Shown: in pieces, positions 6,224 to 13,746 of the stretch
Layout: every line of letters begins with the position of its first letter
Numbering within the stretch: the first letter of the stretch is position 1
Assembly (NCBI GenBank): GCA_030524175.1
Contig: JAUNHC010000015.1
Location: 57,033 to 121,032 of the forward strand
Reading direction: 5' to 3'
Source: Eubacteriales bacterium
GTDB taxonomy: Bacteria; Bacillota; Clostridia; Lachnospirales; Lachnospiraceae
DNA length: 64,000 bases
The notes under the pieces: generated by a model
Database searches by the model: none
Told to the model about the DNA's origin: nothing
The model's input: only the letters and a program-made list of their open reading frames with translations
Translations under genes and position numbers: made by a program

Positions 6224-8239
6224 TCAAATTTTGGTCATAATGGAATCTTTGTCCAGTGGAATCATGTCAGAGGTGTAAGGATCATACTCGGATAAATCAT
6301 CCTGCAGCCTGTCTGAAGGTGGATTCTCGTAATCGGGTTCGTGGTAAACTGGAGGTTGTGTGGCAGGAGGGGATGAATTTTTCCTGGTACACATTGAAGC
6401 TGTGGAAGTTCTTTTCTTACGTGGTCTTGGTGAAGAAGGAATTTTGGGTGTATAATCATGTTCTTCGCATATTCCGTTTTCCCGCCATTGTGGAATATGC
6501 TCACATGCTTTCCGTAGTATCAGCTTTTTTGCATCGGGATGCAGGGTATAATCATACTTTTCAACCCTGAGCACCTTCTGACCACGTAAAATAATCAGTG
6601 CCGTGTCCAAAGGAAGACGAAGAATCTCATCCGGTGTGAGCAGTTTGCGCTTTCCGATGCTTCTGGTATGACGGTATTCGGGTGTGTAATCTGAGACCCT
6701 CCAGCTATTGAGCTGCTTGGCCTCACTGCTGACACCTACGGTGATATCCCCGGTCCGATCTGAAATAAAGCTGGCAGTTACCTCATCGGTACACCCTAAA
6801 AATAATTGGGTGTCACAATTGCCGATAATTTCCTGCCATTGGTTCAGAGGATAGCGATTTTGCATTTGCGGCAAATTCTGAAAAATACAGGAAATACTGA
6901 TATTTCTGCTTCGGATGACAGAAATTTTTTTGTTAAGTTCCAGGATGGCACCCGTATTTGCCAGTTCATCTGCTAATATATGTACAGGAACGGGTAATTT
7001 TCCATCCGCCCCATAGCGGTCTGCATAACGAACTAGCTTAATGAACACAAAGGTCATAAACAGGGACGAGAGAAAATCGAAGGTGCTGTCCTGGTCCGAG
7101 GTGATGCAGAAATAGGCGCACTTTTGCGTCCCCGGAAGTGTCAGGTCAATCTCATCGAAGGAGGTGATCTGCCGGATCAGCTTGTTCTGGAACACCTGCA
7201 GCCGGGCACCCAGACCGATGATGACTCCAGAACGGACTGTGTCGCTGGCCTGCTTGTAAATGCAGTATGGGACTTTGGCTGGATGGCTTACGGGAAGCAG
7301 GTCAAATAAGGCATTCAGCTCTTTTTCCGAACTCATAGTGAGAAGCCGGTATACCTGCCCGATATTCTTGGATTCTGGTGGGAATCCCTGTTCGACATAG
7401 AGAACCAACGCCTTTAACAGGTTTAATTCCGCATTATCCCAAAAGTGGTCTCCTTTACCGGAACCGGTATTTTGAATAATAACATCTGAAAAGACTTGCG
7501 CCATCGTTTCCTGCCCGTCAATTTCCATGAGACAGTTCCAACTGTCGGAATTTTCAGGGCTGACAAGGTTAAAACATTTTACCGTATAACCCTCATTTTC
7601 CAGGTAAGCAGACATGCTTTCATAAAGTTCAGATTTAGGGTCCGTGATAATCAGGCTTTCCCCACAACCGCCGTTTTTCCCTCTTGCGACACACTGAAGG
7701 ATCATATTGCGTGCGAAAGCCCGGCTTTTCATGCTGCCGGATGCGCCATAAACAGCAATATTTTTGTTCATACGCGTTTCATATGGAAGACATACAGCTT
7801 TACCATCCAGCGTGCCGAGAATTGTCCCTTTGTTTTTCTTAACATGAGCGGTAAGTTCCAAAACCTGCGTCATTTCTTCACGGGTCATAAACCCAGAAGT
7901 CCCGTAGGTTCCTTTTTCGGAATAATTTAAGTTCCGTTCCTTGTCATAAACCTCACCATTTCGGTCAAATCCCATACGCATCAGCAGGAATACCAAAATT
8001 CCAAATAAAAGCAGGCAAATAAAAATTCCATATAGATTGTACGGATAGCTGGCAAGCGCATGGAAGCATTCGGATGGATGCAGGGATGGAATCTGTGGGC
8101 TGCTGCCATTGCCGGCAAAGTTCCCGGCGGCTGTCCAGGTTTGATAGTTACGGATAAATTGTGCAATGTAGCCCCCGGTATATAGTGTACAGAGGCAGAG
8201 CGGAAGCACGAAAATAAGCTTCCACTTTTTATGGTTCAT
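6224..8239 (-). CDS. virD4: VirD4/TraG-type coupling protein (conjugative ATPase)
   Basis: A 671-residue protein. The start at ATG 8239 (MNHKKWKL) has AAAGGGGG 8 nt upstream and is preferred over an in-frame ATG at 8272. Two N-terminal membrane helices (about 5-25 and 70-90) precede the ATPase domain. Walker A is GASGSMKS (about residues 165-172), a variant seen in clostridial VirD4 proteins. Walker B is in PVHILADELANTG, and the NLPQMQNRYP segment follows as in TraG. The C-terminal 80 residues are Pro/Ser/Arg-rich and probably disordered. It brings relaxase-DNA complexes to the type IV channel. It overlaps the upstream gene by 11 nt. Confidence 0.9.
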   Translation of the reverse strand: MNHKKWKLIFVLPLCLCTLYTGGYIAQFIRNYQTWTAAGNFAGNGSSPQIPSLHPSECFHALASYPYNLYGIFICLLLFGILVFLLMRMGFDRNGEVYDKERNLNYSEKGTYGTSGFMTREEMTQVLELTAHVKKNKGTILGTLDGKAVCLPYETRMNKNIAVYGASGSMKSRAFARNMILQCVARGKNGGCGESLIITDPKSELYESMSAYLENEGYTVKCFNLVSPENSDSWNCLMEIDGQETMAQVFSDVIIQNTGSGKGDHFWDNAELNLLKALVLYVEQGFPPESKNIGQVYRLLTMSSEKELNALFDLLPVSHPAKVPYCIYKQASDTVRSGVIIGLGARLQVFQNKLIRQITSFDEIDLTLPGTQKCAYFCITSDQDSTFDFLSSLFMTFVFIKLVRYADRYGADGKLPVPVHILADELANTGAILELNKKISVIRSRNISISCIFQNLPQMQNRYPLNQWQEIIGNCDTQLFLGCTDEVTASFISDRTGDITVGVSSEAKQLNSWRVSDYTPEYRHTRSIGKRKLLTPDEILRLPLDTALIILRGQKVLRVEKYDYTLHPDAKKLILRKACEHIPQWRENGICEEHDYTPKIPSSPRPRKKRTSTASMCTRKNSSPPATQPPVYHEPDYENPPSDRLQDDLSEYDPYTSDMIPLDKDSIMTKI

Positions 8240-9329
8240 GGTAAAACCCCCTTTGGAATTTGGAAAAGTCAATACTGGAGAAGCGTATGTCTGCGGTCAG
8301 GTATTCCTTTAGGCAAGGAATCTGAAAATCAAAACAGATGAGATTTCCAGATAAACCGTATACGTTCAGTCCAGTATTGAACCGGTTGATACGCTGCATG
8401 TCAAAATCATAAGCAAGTAGGGTGGGGGTTCCATCCCTGGCTACTGCGTCATGTTCGATGGAGATTTCTGCACTCCGTCCATCCTGATCTGATAACAGGA
8501 GCCGGTTCAGTTGATCCATCATTTGCGGATTGGTGAGCAGTTTAAGCAGCCCCTCCCCATAAGGATTGTTTGGCAGATAATGAAAATGCTCAAAAGAGGT
8601 ATCCAGCATGAACAGGCTTTTTTTGTGCCCGCCGGTGCTGGTGAGCAACTGAAACGCAGTGTCCATATTGGTTCCAAGCATAATGGCATGGATGAGCGGG
8701 CGCCCGGCATAGGGAGCACCCTGCAAATAATGCTGCAGGAAGGCATTTACACGTACTTCTGTTTTATATTCCCACTTCAGGATATGGTCTCCAGTGTTAT
8801 AGAGGACATAGACGCAATGCGCTGCCATCAGGATTCCAACACTCCGGGAGTTCTTAATCTTTGTCGTCTCCGCTCCCAACTCCTTTACTTCTCTGGAGGA
8901 ATAGAACAGCGGAAGGCTTCGCAAAGTTAATGCTTCGCGATTCTCTCGGAAGATTGCCGGCTTTTCATCTGGGAAAATCGGGATGCCGGCGTGGAGTAAA
9001 GTCAAGTAAGTCTGTGCTTTCTGGTGGAGCCTTAGCCTTCTTGGTGTTTCACTGCGGATCAGGTTTGTTTCTGAATTTCCCGTCAGATAGCAGTGGAAGC
9101 GGGCAGGGCAGTGGGACAGTAACAGTTCTTTTGCCTGTTTGGTCAGCCGGTATCCTCGGAGCTGGTTCCGGTAATGAGTACGTATCAATTTCTCTGACTT
9201 TAGCTCAGTGATTATTTTTTCTGCATAGGAAGAACTGGGGATCAGCCTGTTTAGCTGGTCAGAAGGAAACTCCCCGCATATCCCTATCATCTCCAGCAGC
9301 CTGTCTTTCGTGTTGTCGGTCTTTTGCAA
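8229..9329 (-). CDS. Element-encoded protein with N-terminal winged helix, replication-relaxation-like
   Basis: A 366-residue protein starting at TTG 9329, with GAGGTG 8 nt upstream. Residues 1-70 read as a winged helix (two helices, then a basic wing with IRTHYRNQLRGYRLTKQA). The middle and C-terminal parts are mixed alpha/beta without an obvious catalytic motif. The layout resembles the replication-relaxation family of Gram-positive plasmids and conjugative elements (winged helix plus nuclease-like domain), but the match is by shape, not by diagnostic residues. It is directly upstream of and overlapping virD4, as expected for a DNA-processing partner of the coupling protein. No classical relaxase with a HUH motif is seen in this window. 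Confidence 0.5.
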   Translation of the reverse strand: MQKTDNTKDRLLEMIGICGEFPSDQLNRLIPSSSYAEKIITELKSEKLIRTHYRNQLRGYRLTKQAKELLLSHCPARFHCYLTGNSETNLIRSETPRRLRLHQKAQTYLTLLHAGIPIFPDEKPAIFRENREALTLRSLPLFYSSREVKELGAETTKIKNSRSVGILMAAHCVYVLYNTGDHILKWEYKTEVRVNAFLQHYLQGAPYAGRPLIHAIMLGTNMDTAFQLLTSTGGHKKSLFMLDTSFEHFHYLPNNPYGEGLLKLLTNPQMMDQLNRLLLSDQDGRSAEISIEHDAVARDGTPTLLAYDFDMQRINRFNTGLNVYGLSGNLICFDFQIPCLKEYLTADIRFSSIDFSKFQRGFYHEP

Positions 9330-9411
9330 TAAGCAGCACCTCTATTCTGTTCGATTATTACCTATGTCAGCCTATACTTCGGTATTTTTGCCGCTGCAAA
9401 GGCATAGAAAA

Positions 9412-9435
9412 AGCAAGGATTTTAAAGCCCTTGCT
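9412..9435. terminator. Intrinsic terminator between element operons
   Basis: AGCAAGG (9412-9418) pairs with CCTTGCT (9429-9435). On the minus strand a T5 follows, ending the unit that stops at 9473. A T-run is present on the other strand too. Confidence 0.65.
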
Positions 9436-9472
9436 GGATTTTTTACCTATGTCGGATTTTCCGTCTGGATTA

Positions 9473-10144
9473 TCAGGAAATTTCCGATATGGTTTTTATC
9501 TGGTTTTTCCGCGCTTTTACCCAGGAAGGGAAAGCTGCTTTTTCCATGATATAGACATCGGTGCAGTCACACCCGCCCAATTCCGTAGTGTGGTACAGGT
9601 CACAGAACAGCCCGGTATCGTCTGCTAATATATAAGCAGCTATCGTGTCCAGAATTTGTTTAAACTCCAGATTGTCGTAATCCCGAATCCTTTCCAGTGT
9701 CAGCGCCTTATCGTAAATCTGGCTGAAACAAACCACGCAGTCCCGGTATAGTGCAAGTGGATGTTCCTTTAAGTATTCCTGCAGGGCGAAACTCAACGGT
9801 TCACTCAAAAAAGCAGTGTTGATCCGGAGTTTACGCTTGGGCAGGAGTCCGGGGAGGCGGATGGAAAGGATATTTTCATTCAGATTAATCTGGATTCCAT
9901 GTGCCAGAGCGGCCTGCTTCATATAATTAGCCACGGATTGTACATTGGCAACGTACACCAGATTCCGCATCCGGCAGGCAATCCGTTCTGCCCGAAGTGC
10001 AGCATTGACACTCAGCTCTTCATAATTTGTCCGGTATTGTCGGATATCTGTAGATTTAAGTGCATAAATTGCGTTATTCAGCTTTAGGAGTTCATCTTCA
10101 ATTCCCTGTAGCCGTTGGTATATAATTTTAGTGTTTGCCTCCAT
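9473..10144 (-). CDS. Conserved mobile-element protein of unknown function
   Basis: A 223-residue protein starting at ATG 10144 (MEANTKIIYQ) with GAGG 5 nt upstream. An upstream in-frame start would run into the previous gene. The N-terminal 60 residues are strongly helical (KLNNAIYALKSTDIRQYRTN) and may form a coiled coil; the rest is mixed. No catalytic or metal motif is evident. It resembles uncharacterised DUF families found only in clostridial conjugative elements, always beside the gene at 10152. It is the last gene of its operon, with a terminator 40-60 nt downstream. Confidence 0.55.
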   Translation of the reverse strand: MEANTKIIYQRLQGIEDELLKLNNAIYALKSTDIRQYRTNYEELSVNAALRAERIACRMRNLVYVANVQSVANYMKQAALAHGIQINLNENILSIRLPGLLPKRKLRINTAFLSEPLSFALQEYLKEHPLALYRDCVVCFSQIYDKALTLERIRDYDNLEFKQILDTIAAYILADDTGLFCDLYHTTELGGCDCTDVYIMEKAAFPSWVKARKNQIKTISEIS

Positions 10145-10151
10145 AAAAACC

Positions 10152-10682
10152 TCATTTCTTTTGGTAATAGCTGACAGCACCATTCCGGTCCACGATGCAG
10201 AAGGCAACAACGCCGTCAATGGACAGCTTGGAAGCCTGGCTTTCCGACTCTAAGATCACTAGGCGGCTGGCATCCTGGCAGGGGATGCTCTCCATCACAT
10301 GATTTAACAGGGGTTCCTGGTTCAGCCCGGCATAGATGACCTCATAGCTCTCATCGTTGGAGAAAAAATGAAGTTTGATGGGGAAGTCCCCGCTGGTGTG
10401 GTAGACAAGTGCTTCCTTAAAATCCAGCAGAACCCAAAAGGCTGCTATCATGCCATAATCTGGCGACACAGCCGATTCCTGTGTGTCAGATAAAAGCTCC
10501 CGTTCTTTGTCGTGATAGATCCGCCCCTGTTTGGTCAGACTGGTAATCAACGATTTTATGGAATCTTCTTTACTTCGGGAAAAAAAGCGGATGACCTGTT
10601 CATAGCGCAGCACATGATAGGTGGTGATAAGTCGTAAAAGTTCAGTGCCTTCCCCGTTGTAAATCTGTTCTCTTGTTTTCAT
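10152..10682 (-). CDS. DUF5697-like winged-helix protein
   Basis: A 176-residue protein. Residues 1-65 form a winged-helix-like domain (MKTREQIYNGEGTELLRLIT, VLRYEQVIRFFSR, then a basic wing). The C-terminal half is alpha/beta and resembles a restriction-like or sensor domain without visible catalytic residues. The N-terminus matches the pattern I associate with DUF5697 of Firmicutes mobile elements. It is first in its operon, with a promoter (10862-10890), an early terminator (10811-10831) and 13-bp direct repeats (10716-10762) upstream. A role in regulating or initiating element DNA processing is plausible but not shown. Confidence 0.6.
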   Translation of the reverse strand: MKTREQIYNGEGTELLRLITTYHVLRYEQVIRFFSRSKEDSIKSLITSLTKQGRIYHDKERELLSDTQESAVSPDYGMIAAFWVLLDFKEALVYHTSGDFPIKLHFFSNDESYEVIYAGLNQEPLLNHVMESIPCQDASRLVILESESQASKLSIDGVVAFCIVDRNGAVSYYQKK

Positions 10683-10715
10683 GGTATGCTCCCTTCCTGT
10701 AAGTGTAAGTTTTTG

Positions 10716-10762
10716 TACATATGCTGTACGTATGGATTATTTGCCTTCATACGTATGCTGTA
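10716..10762. repeat. 13-bp direct repeats with internal inverted repeat
   Basis: TACATATGCTGTA (10716-10728) and TACGTATGCTGTA (10750-10762) differ at one base, with starts 34 bp apart. Between and overlapping them, CGTATG (10729-10734) and CATACG (10748-10753) are inverted. Located 30-80 bp upstream of the DUF5697-like gene, they could be regulator-binding sites or small iterons. Confidence 0.5.
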
Positions 10763-10810
10763 AGTACAAAGTTAAGCATGGCCTGCTGTCAGCGTTGGTC
10801 TGTGAGTACA

Positions 10811-10831
10811 AAAAAGCACCGTTATCGGTGC
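10811..10831 (-). terminator. Early terminator in the leader of the DUF5697-like operon
   Basis: On the minus strand GCACCG-ATAA-CGGTGC (10816-10831) is followed by six T. It lies only about 25-45 nt after the predicted start of transcription from the promoter at 10862-10890 and more than 120 nt before the first gene, so it would act as an attenuator. Confidence 0.65.
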
Positions 10832-10861
10832 CTGAAAATTTGAAAACTATAAGCAATACTA

Positions 10862-10890
10862 ATTGTAGCATGGGTAATTTTACGCTTCAA
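10862..10890 (-). promoter_or_regulatory. Promoter of the DUF5697-like operon
   Basis: Minus strand: -35 TTGAAG (10885-10890), 17-nt spacer, extended -10 TGC-TACAAT (-10 at 10862-10867). It is related to the promoter at 2630-2658. A 17-bp sequence, TTGAAAACTATAAGCAA (10840-10856), just downstream, recurs exactly, inverted, at 2429-2445. Confidence 0.6.
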
Positions 10891-10932
10891 TCGCAAGAGC
10901 AGGCCAATACAGTGCCAAAGATGTGGCATCTG

Positions 10933-11463
10933 TTATTCTGGGAAAAATTGATCTAGGATGTTCAGTGTTTCCTTGGCTGTGAATCCCCAAAGTATTGTGC
11001 TTAAAGCTTCAATAGCTGCCCGGCGTTTTCGGTAATAAGTCCGATAAGAGATATTACTGATATGCAATTCTAACTTTTCCAAAATCTCATCGGTATTGCG
11101 GAGTTCCTGGGGCGATAAAAAGGCATAGTACAGAATCCAATAATACTGTTCCCCATGCTTGTGGTTATTTCGGAGCAGATCAACCGAAGAATCCAACAAC
11201 TTCAGCATTTGGTTGCTGCGCTCTATACTTTTTGCTCGCTGTTCAATATCCCCGCCTGTCAGATCCGCTCCTGCCGCATAGATAGAATCCAGGAAATCAT
11301 CAATGCCGGTGCCATATTCTATCCGGAACTGTGTTTCCATCTGCCGGACTACGACCATGAGGCTGTATTTCGCATCCCGGTAGCGGCGTAAGAATTGATA
11401 GGTGTCGTGGAATCTTGGATCCTCTTCTGGTGCGGGGAATCCCTGTTTTTCCTTTCCAGCCAT
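10933..11463 (-). CDS. Sigma-like/ArpU-like DNA-binding protein of the element
   Basis: A 176-residue protein starting at ATG 11463. GGGGGTGA lies 8 nt upstream, and the previous gene stops 1 nt before. It is almost entirely helical. The C-terminal region (LELHISNISYRTYYRKRRAAIEAL as two adjacent pieces, about residues 130-155) looks like a sigma region-4 type helix-turn-helix, as in phage ArpU-family late regulators, where it is followed by a short hydrophobic tail. It is cotranscribed with the gene at 11465. It may act as an element-specific transcription activator. The family assignment is a pattern match only. Confidence 0.5.
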   Translation of the reverse strand: MAGKEKQGFPAPEEDPRFHDTYQFLRRYRDAKYSLMVVVRQMETQFRIEYGTGIDDFLDSIYAAGADLTGGDIEQRAKSIERSNQMLKLLDSSVDLLRNNHKHGEQYYWILYYAFLSPQELRNTDEILEKLELHISNISYRTYYRKRRAAIEALSTILWGFTAKETLNILDQFFPE

Positions 11464-11464
11464 C

Positions 11465-12628
11465 CTATTCACCCCCTTTCGATTTCAGGCTAACTGCATC
11501 CATCTGTTCCGGCCATATGGGTGAAGTGTCTCCGGGACTAAGGGATAGTTCAAAGCAATACTTTACATTACCAAAGTGGCAGATAATATCTAATGTAAAG
11601 GTAGTATATAGTTCCTTGCAGGCTGATAAAGGAGATAATATATACTGTGTTTCCTGACAGTGGCAGCAAGGAATCCCTTGTGTATTCAGTAGTTCAGCCA
11701 CTTTTTTGATAATAAATTTCATATGCGATTCTGGAACGCAGGAATCATTTTTTGAAACGGTGATCTGCTCATCGGTAACGTTTTCCGGAACGCAGGATGA
11801 TTCCTCTTCTTCCGGAATGTGAATGGGTAACTGCATCTTCATGGCGATTTCCTCCTTGTCAATCATCACATCGCTGATATCGAACATGACAGACAGATAA
11901 TTCTTCAGATAGATCATGCTGCCATACTTTCCCTTAAACGAGATGAGTGTAATTAATCCCTTTTCCTCCAGTTTCTTCAGCAGTCTGGAAACGGATGCTT
12001 TTGACTGACCCCAGCGATCCGCCAGCGTTTGGAAACTTGTCAGCGGATTACCGGTATTGTTGCGGAAATAGACGACCGGCCCTGAATCGGAACCCATAAC
12101 AGACGTATCATTATAAACTGCATGAATCCATAGATCCAACAGTACATCCATTTCTGAACATTTGCCCATGCCGATCAGTTCATGTACTCGGACAATAGGG
12201 AAAAAGAAAAACCCTGCATCTTTTTTGCAGGGATAATTGTACTCCAGTATGGTATTGTCACTGTTCCAGTCTAATATCCGGAACTTTACAATCTTATCTT
12301 TTTCCATGATGGTGTAGGAGATATAATGCTGCTCTTCAAAATTCTGCAGAATAGAAATCACCTGATGCTGGAATTTACAGCGGAACCAGGACTGCAGTTC
12401 TTTCAGCGGGCAGATCCATTCTCCGGGTCCTACAGTATAGACAAGATGTTCCAGCCGCCGGTAGGAAGTCCGATAGTTAGCGTAGGAACAAAGTACAAGG
12501 TAATAAAAGAGAAAAGAGCGTCCGTTTGTTCGGATGCTCTTGTCAGATATCAGTGTCTGTATGAAGTCGCGGTAAATGCGGCAGCGTGGAAATTCCACAA
12601 TTTGTTTAAGTTCTAATTGATAATTCAT
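11465..12628 (-). CDS. Winged-helix replication-initiator-like protein
   Basis: A 387-residue protein with AAAGGAG 6 nt before ATG 12628. It contains a MarR-type winged helix at about residues 205-250 (FQTLADRWGQSKASVSRLLKKLEEKGLI), preceded by an N-terminal domain of about 190 residues with further helix-rich segments. The C-terminal 100 residues carry a pair of Cys residues (CCHC near 335) and mixed secondary structure. Double winged-helix proteins of this size occur as plasmid/ICE replication initiators and as helix-turn-helix regulators; the sequence does not decide between them. It is the first gene of the rightmost element operon, next to the presumed element end. Confidence 0.5.
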   Translation of the reverse strand: MNYQLELKQIVEFPRCRIYRDFIQTLISDKSIRTNGRSFLFYYLVLCSYANYRTSYRRLEHLVYTVGPGEWICPLKELQSWFRCKFQHQVISILQNFEEQHYISYTIMEKDKIVKFRILDWNSDNTILEYNYPCKKDAGFFFFPIVRVHELIGMGKCSEMDVLLDLWIHAVYNDTSVMGSDSGPVVYFRNNTGNPLTSFQTLADRWGQSKASVSRLLKKLEEKGLITLISFKGKYGSMIYLKNYLSVMFDISDVMIDKEEIAMKMQLPIHIPEEEESSCVPENVTDEQITVSKNDSCVPESHMKFIIKKVAELLNTQGIPCCHCQETQYILSPLSACKELYTTFTLDIICHFGNVKYCFELSLSPGDTSPIWPEQMDAVSLKSKGGE

Positions 12629-12712
12629 AAGGTTCTCCTTTGATTTACATGAATGGTTATATGTGATAAAATAAAGAAAAATTAGACTGCTACTGAGCTA
12701 ATTTTTTGGTAA

Positions 12713-12985
12713 GCGTTCCTAGTTCGATTCGGAGAGCAGCTAATAATCTGCTAATTACAAACCAGAATATAAGAGGAAACGAGATGGAACTTGAGGATAT
12801 TCCATCCCGTTTCAGAAGTTAAAATACCCAGGAAATTTAAGGGGTTTCAGGGTATTTGAAGGTCTTAGGTTATACGACGGGTGATTGGGTTATTTCTACT
12901 CCTAAGCGCTAGTTGTGAGTTCGATTCTCGCAGGGAACGCTGGAAACTGCCGAAAACTTTGTAAAATCAACGTTTTCGGCAGTTT
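12713..12985 (+). other. Structured, tRNA-like segment at the element-chromosome junction
   Basis: Covers the gene-free stretch 12629-13092. GCGTTCC (12713-12719) is complementary to GGAACGC (12934-12940). It is followed by a D-arm-like GTTC/GAGC hairpin. Near the other end is a perfect T-arm: GTGAG-TTCGATT-CTCGC (12915-12931). Between them are a 14-bp hairpin with one mismatch (12776-12814), an 8-bp AAATACCC/GGGTATTT hairpin and CTTAGG/CCTAAG. A 14-bp inverted repeat (12944-12957 with 12972-12985) follows. No anticodon arm fits and two extra bases separate T-stem and acceptor, so it is not a normal tRNA. It may be a displaced tRNA 3' end at an attachment site, or a structured RNA. Confidence 0.4.
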
Positions 12986-13092
12986 GTAATTTACGAAAGA
13001 ATTTAAACTCATGACAACCTTCGTAAGCAGAAGCGATTCCTGCTGGAGAAACACCACCTTATAAACCGGACATATCTGCGTCAGCACAAAAT

Positions 13093-13662
13093 CTAAGACA
13101 ACTTTAATTTACCAGTCCGGATATGATCATTAACAGATTTATCTATTGTCCCCATATAGCGTATATAGTCATTCATGTTAGATTCTATAGTCTTATTTGT
13201 ATCATACATTTTATTAAACGGCTCAGCATCTGCCATAGCAGGAGGCCCAATGATGAGATTTTTACAAATGACATTTTTATCAGCCGGTGACTTATCAAGA
13301 AGAGTCTGAAAATGGTCCTGGTAACTGAGCCCGTAAAGCTGCGGGGTTTCCTGAGAGATTCCCGCTATAATAAAGGAACAGTTATCCGTTGTAGTTTCGC
13401 TGGTAGCCTGCAGTATATGCTGAAGGGCCAGGGCAATCTGCCGGATATCTTTTATGTTGTCTTCCTCTAATTGTTTTTTTAAAGCTATTATTAACATATC
13501 ACATACTATTTTATCTCCTGCATATCCCACAAAACATTGTTCTGATAACTGTGTAAACCAGTTTTGATCTTCGCTTAGGATTGCACCATATTCACTTTTT
13601 TCTCTTCCGTCACTTTTTATGACTACTCTACTTTGATTGGCACAAGCTATGACAATACTCAT
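13093..13662 (-). CDS. Proteasome-beta/HslV-like Ntn-fold protein (predicted)
   Basis: A 189-residue protein with GGAGGGA before its ATG. The order of elements resembles the proteasome beta/HslV fold: an N-terminal strand pair with VVIKSDGR, a turn with CFVGYAGDKIVCDMLI followed by a helix (IALKKQLEEDN), a second helix (IRQIALALQHIL), then CSFIIAGISQETPQLYGL, which matches the SFIVAGxxxxxPxLYxI pattern of that family. There is no obvious catalytic Thr/Ser/Cys at position 2, unless S2 after Met removal serves as nucleophile. It stands alone on the minus strand without an ATPase partner. The fold is inferred; activity is unknown. Confidence 0.45.
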   Translation of the reverse strand: MSIVIACANQSRVVIKSDGREKSEYGAILSEDQNWFTQLSEQCFVGYAGDKIVCDMLIIALKKQLEEDNIKDIRQIALALQHILQATSETTTDNCSFIIAGISQETPQLYGLSYQDHFQTLLDKSPADKNVICKNLIIGPPAMADAEPFNKMYDTNKTIESNMNDYIRYMGTIDKSVNDHIRTGKLKLS

Positions 13663-13746
13663 TTTATATCCCTCCGTAATTCTCTGTTTTATTTATTGTA
13701 CCAAATTTAAGGCATCATGGCGACATATTTGCAGGATACACTGATA

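Noticed and set aside
10681-10956. Plus-strand frame of 91 codons over the DUF5697-like operon leader
   Set aside because: It covers the minus-strand promoter, terminator and repeats, and no ribosome site precedes it.
12713-12940. A tRNA gene interrupted by a group I intron
   Set aside because: No anticodon stem can be built at the exon borders, and the conserved P, Q, R and S core sequences of group I introns are not present between the halves.
1-12985. An integrase or recombinase gene of the conjugative element
   Set aside because: No Tyr or Ser recombinase motif is found in the visible part. It must lie to the left of the window if the element is complete.
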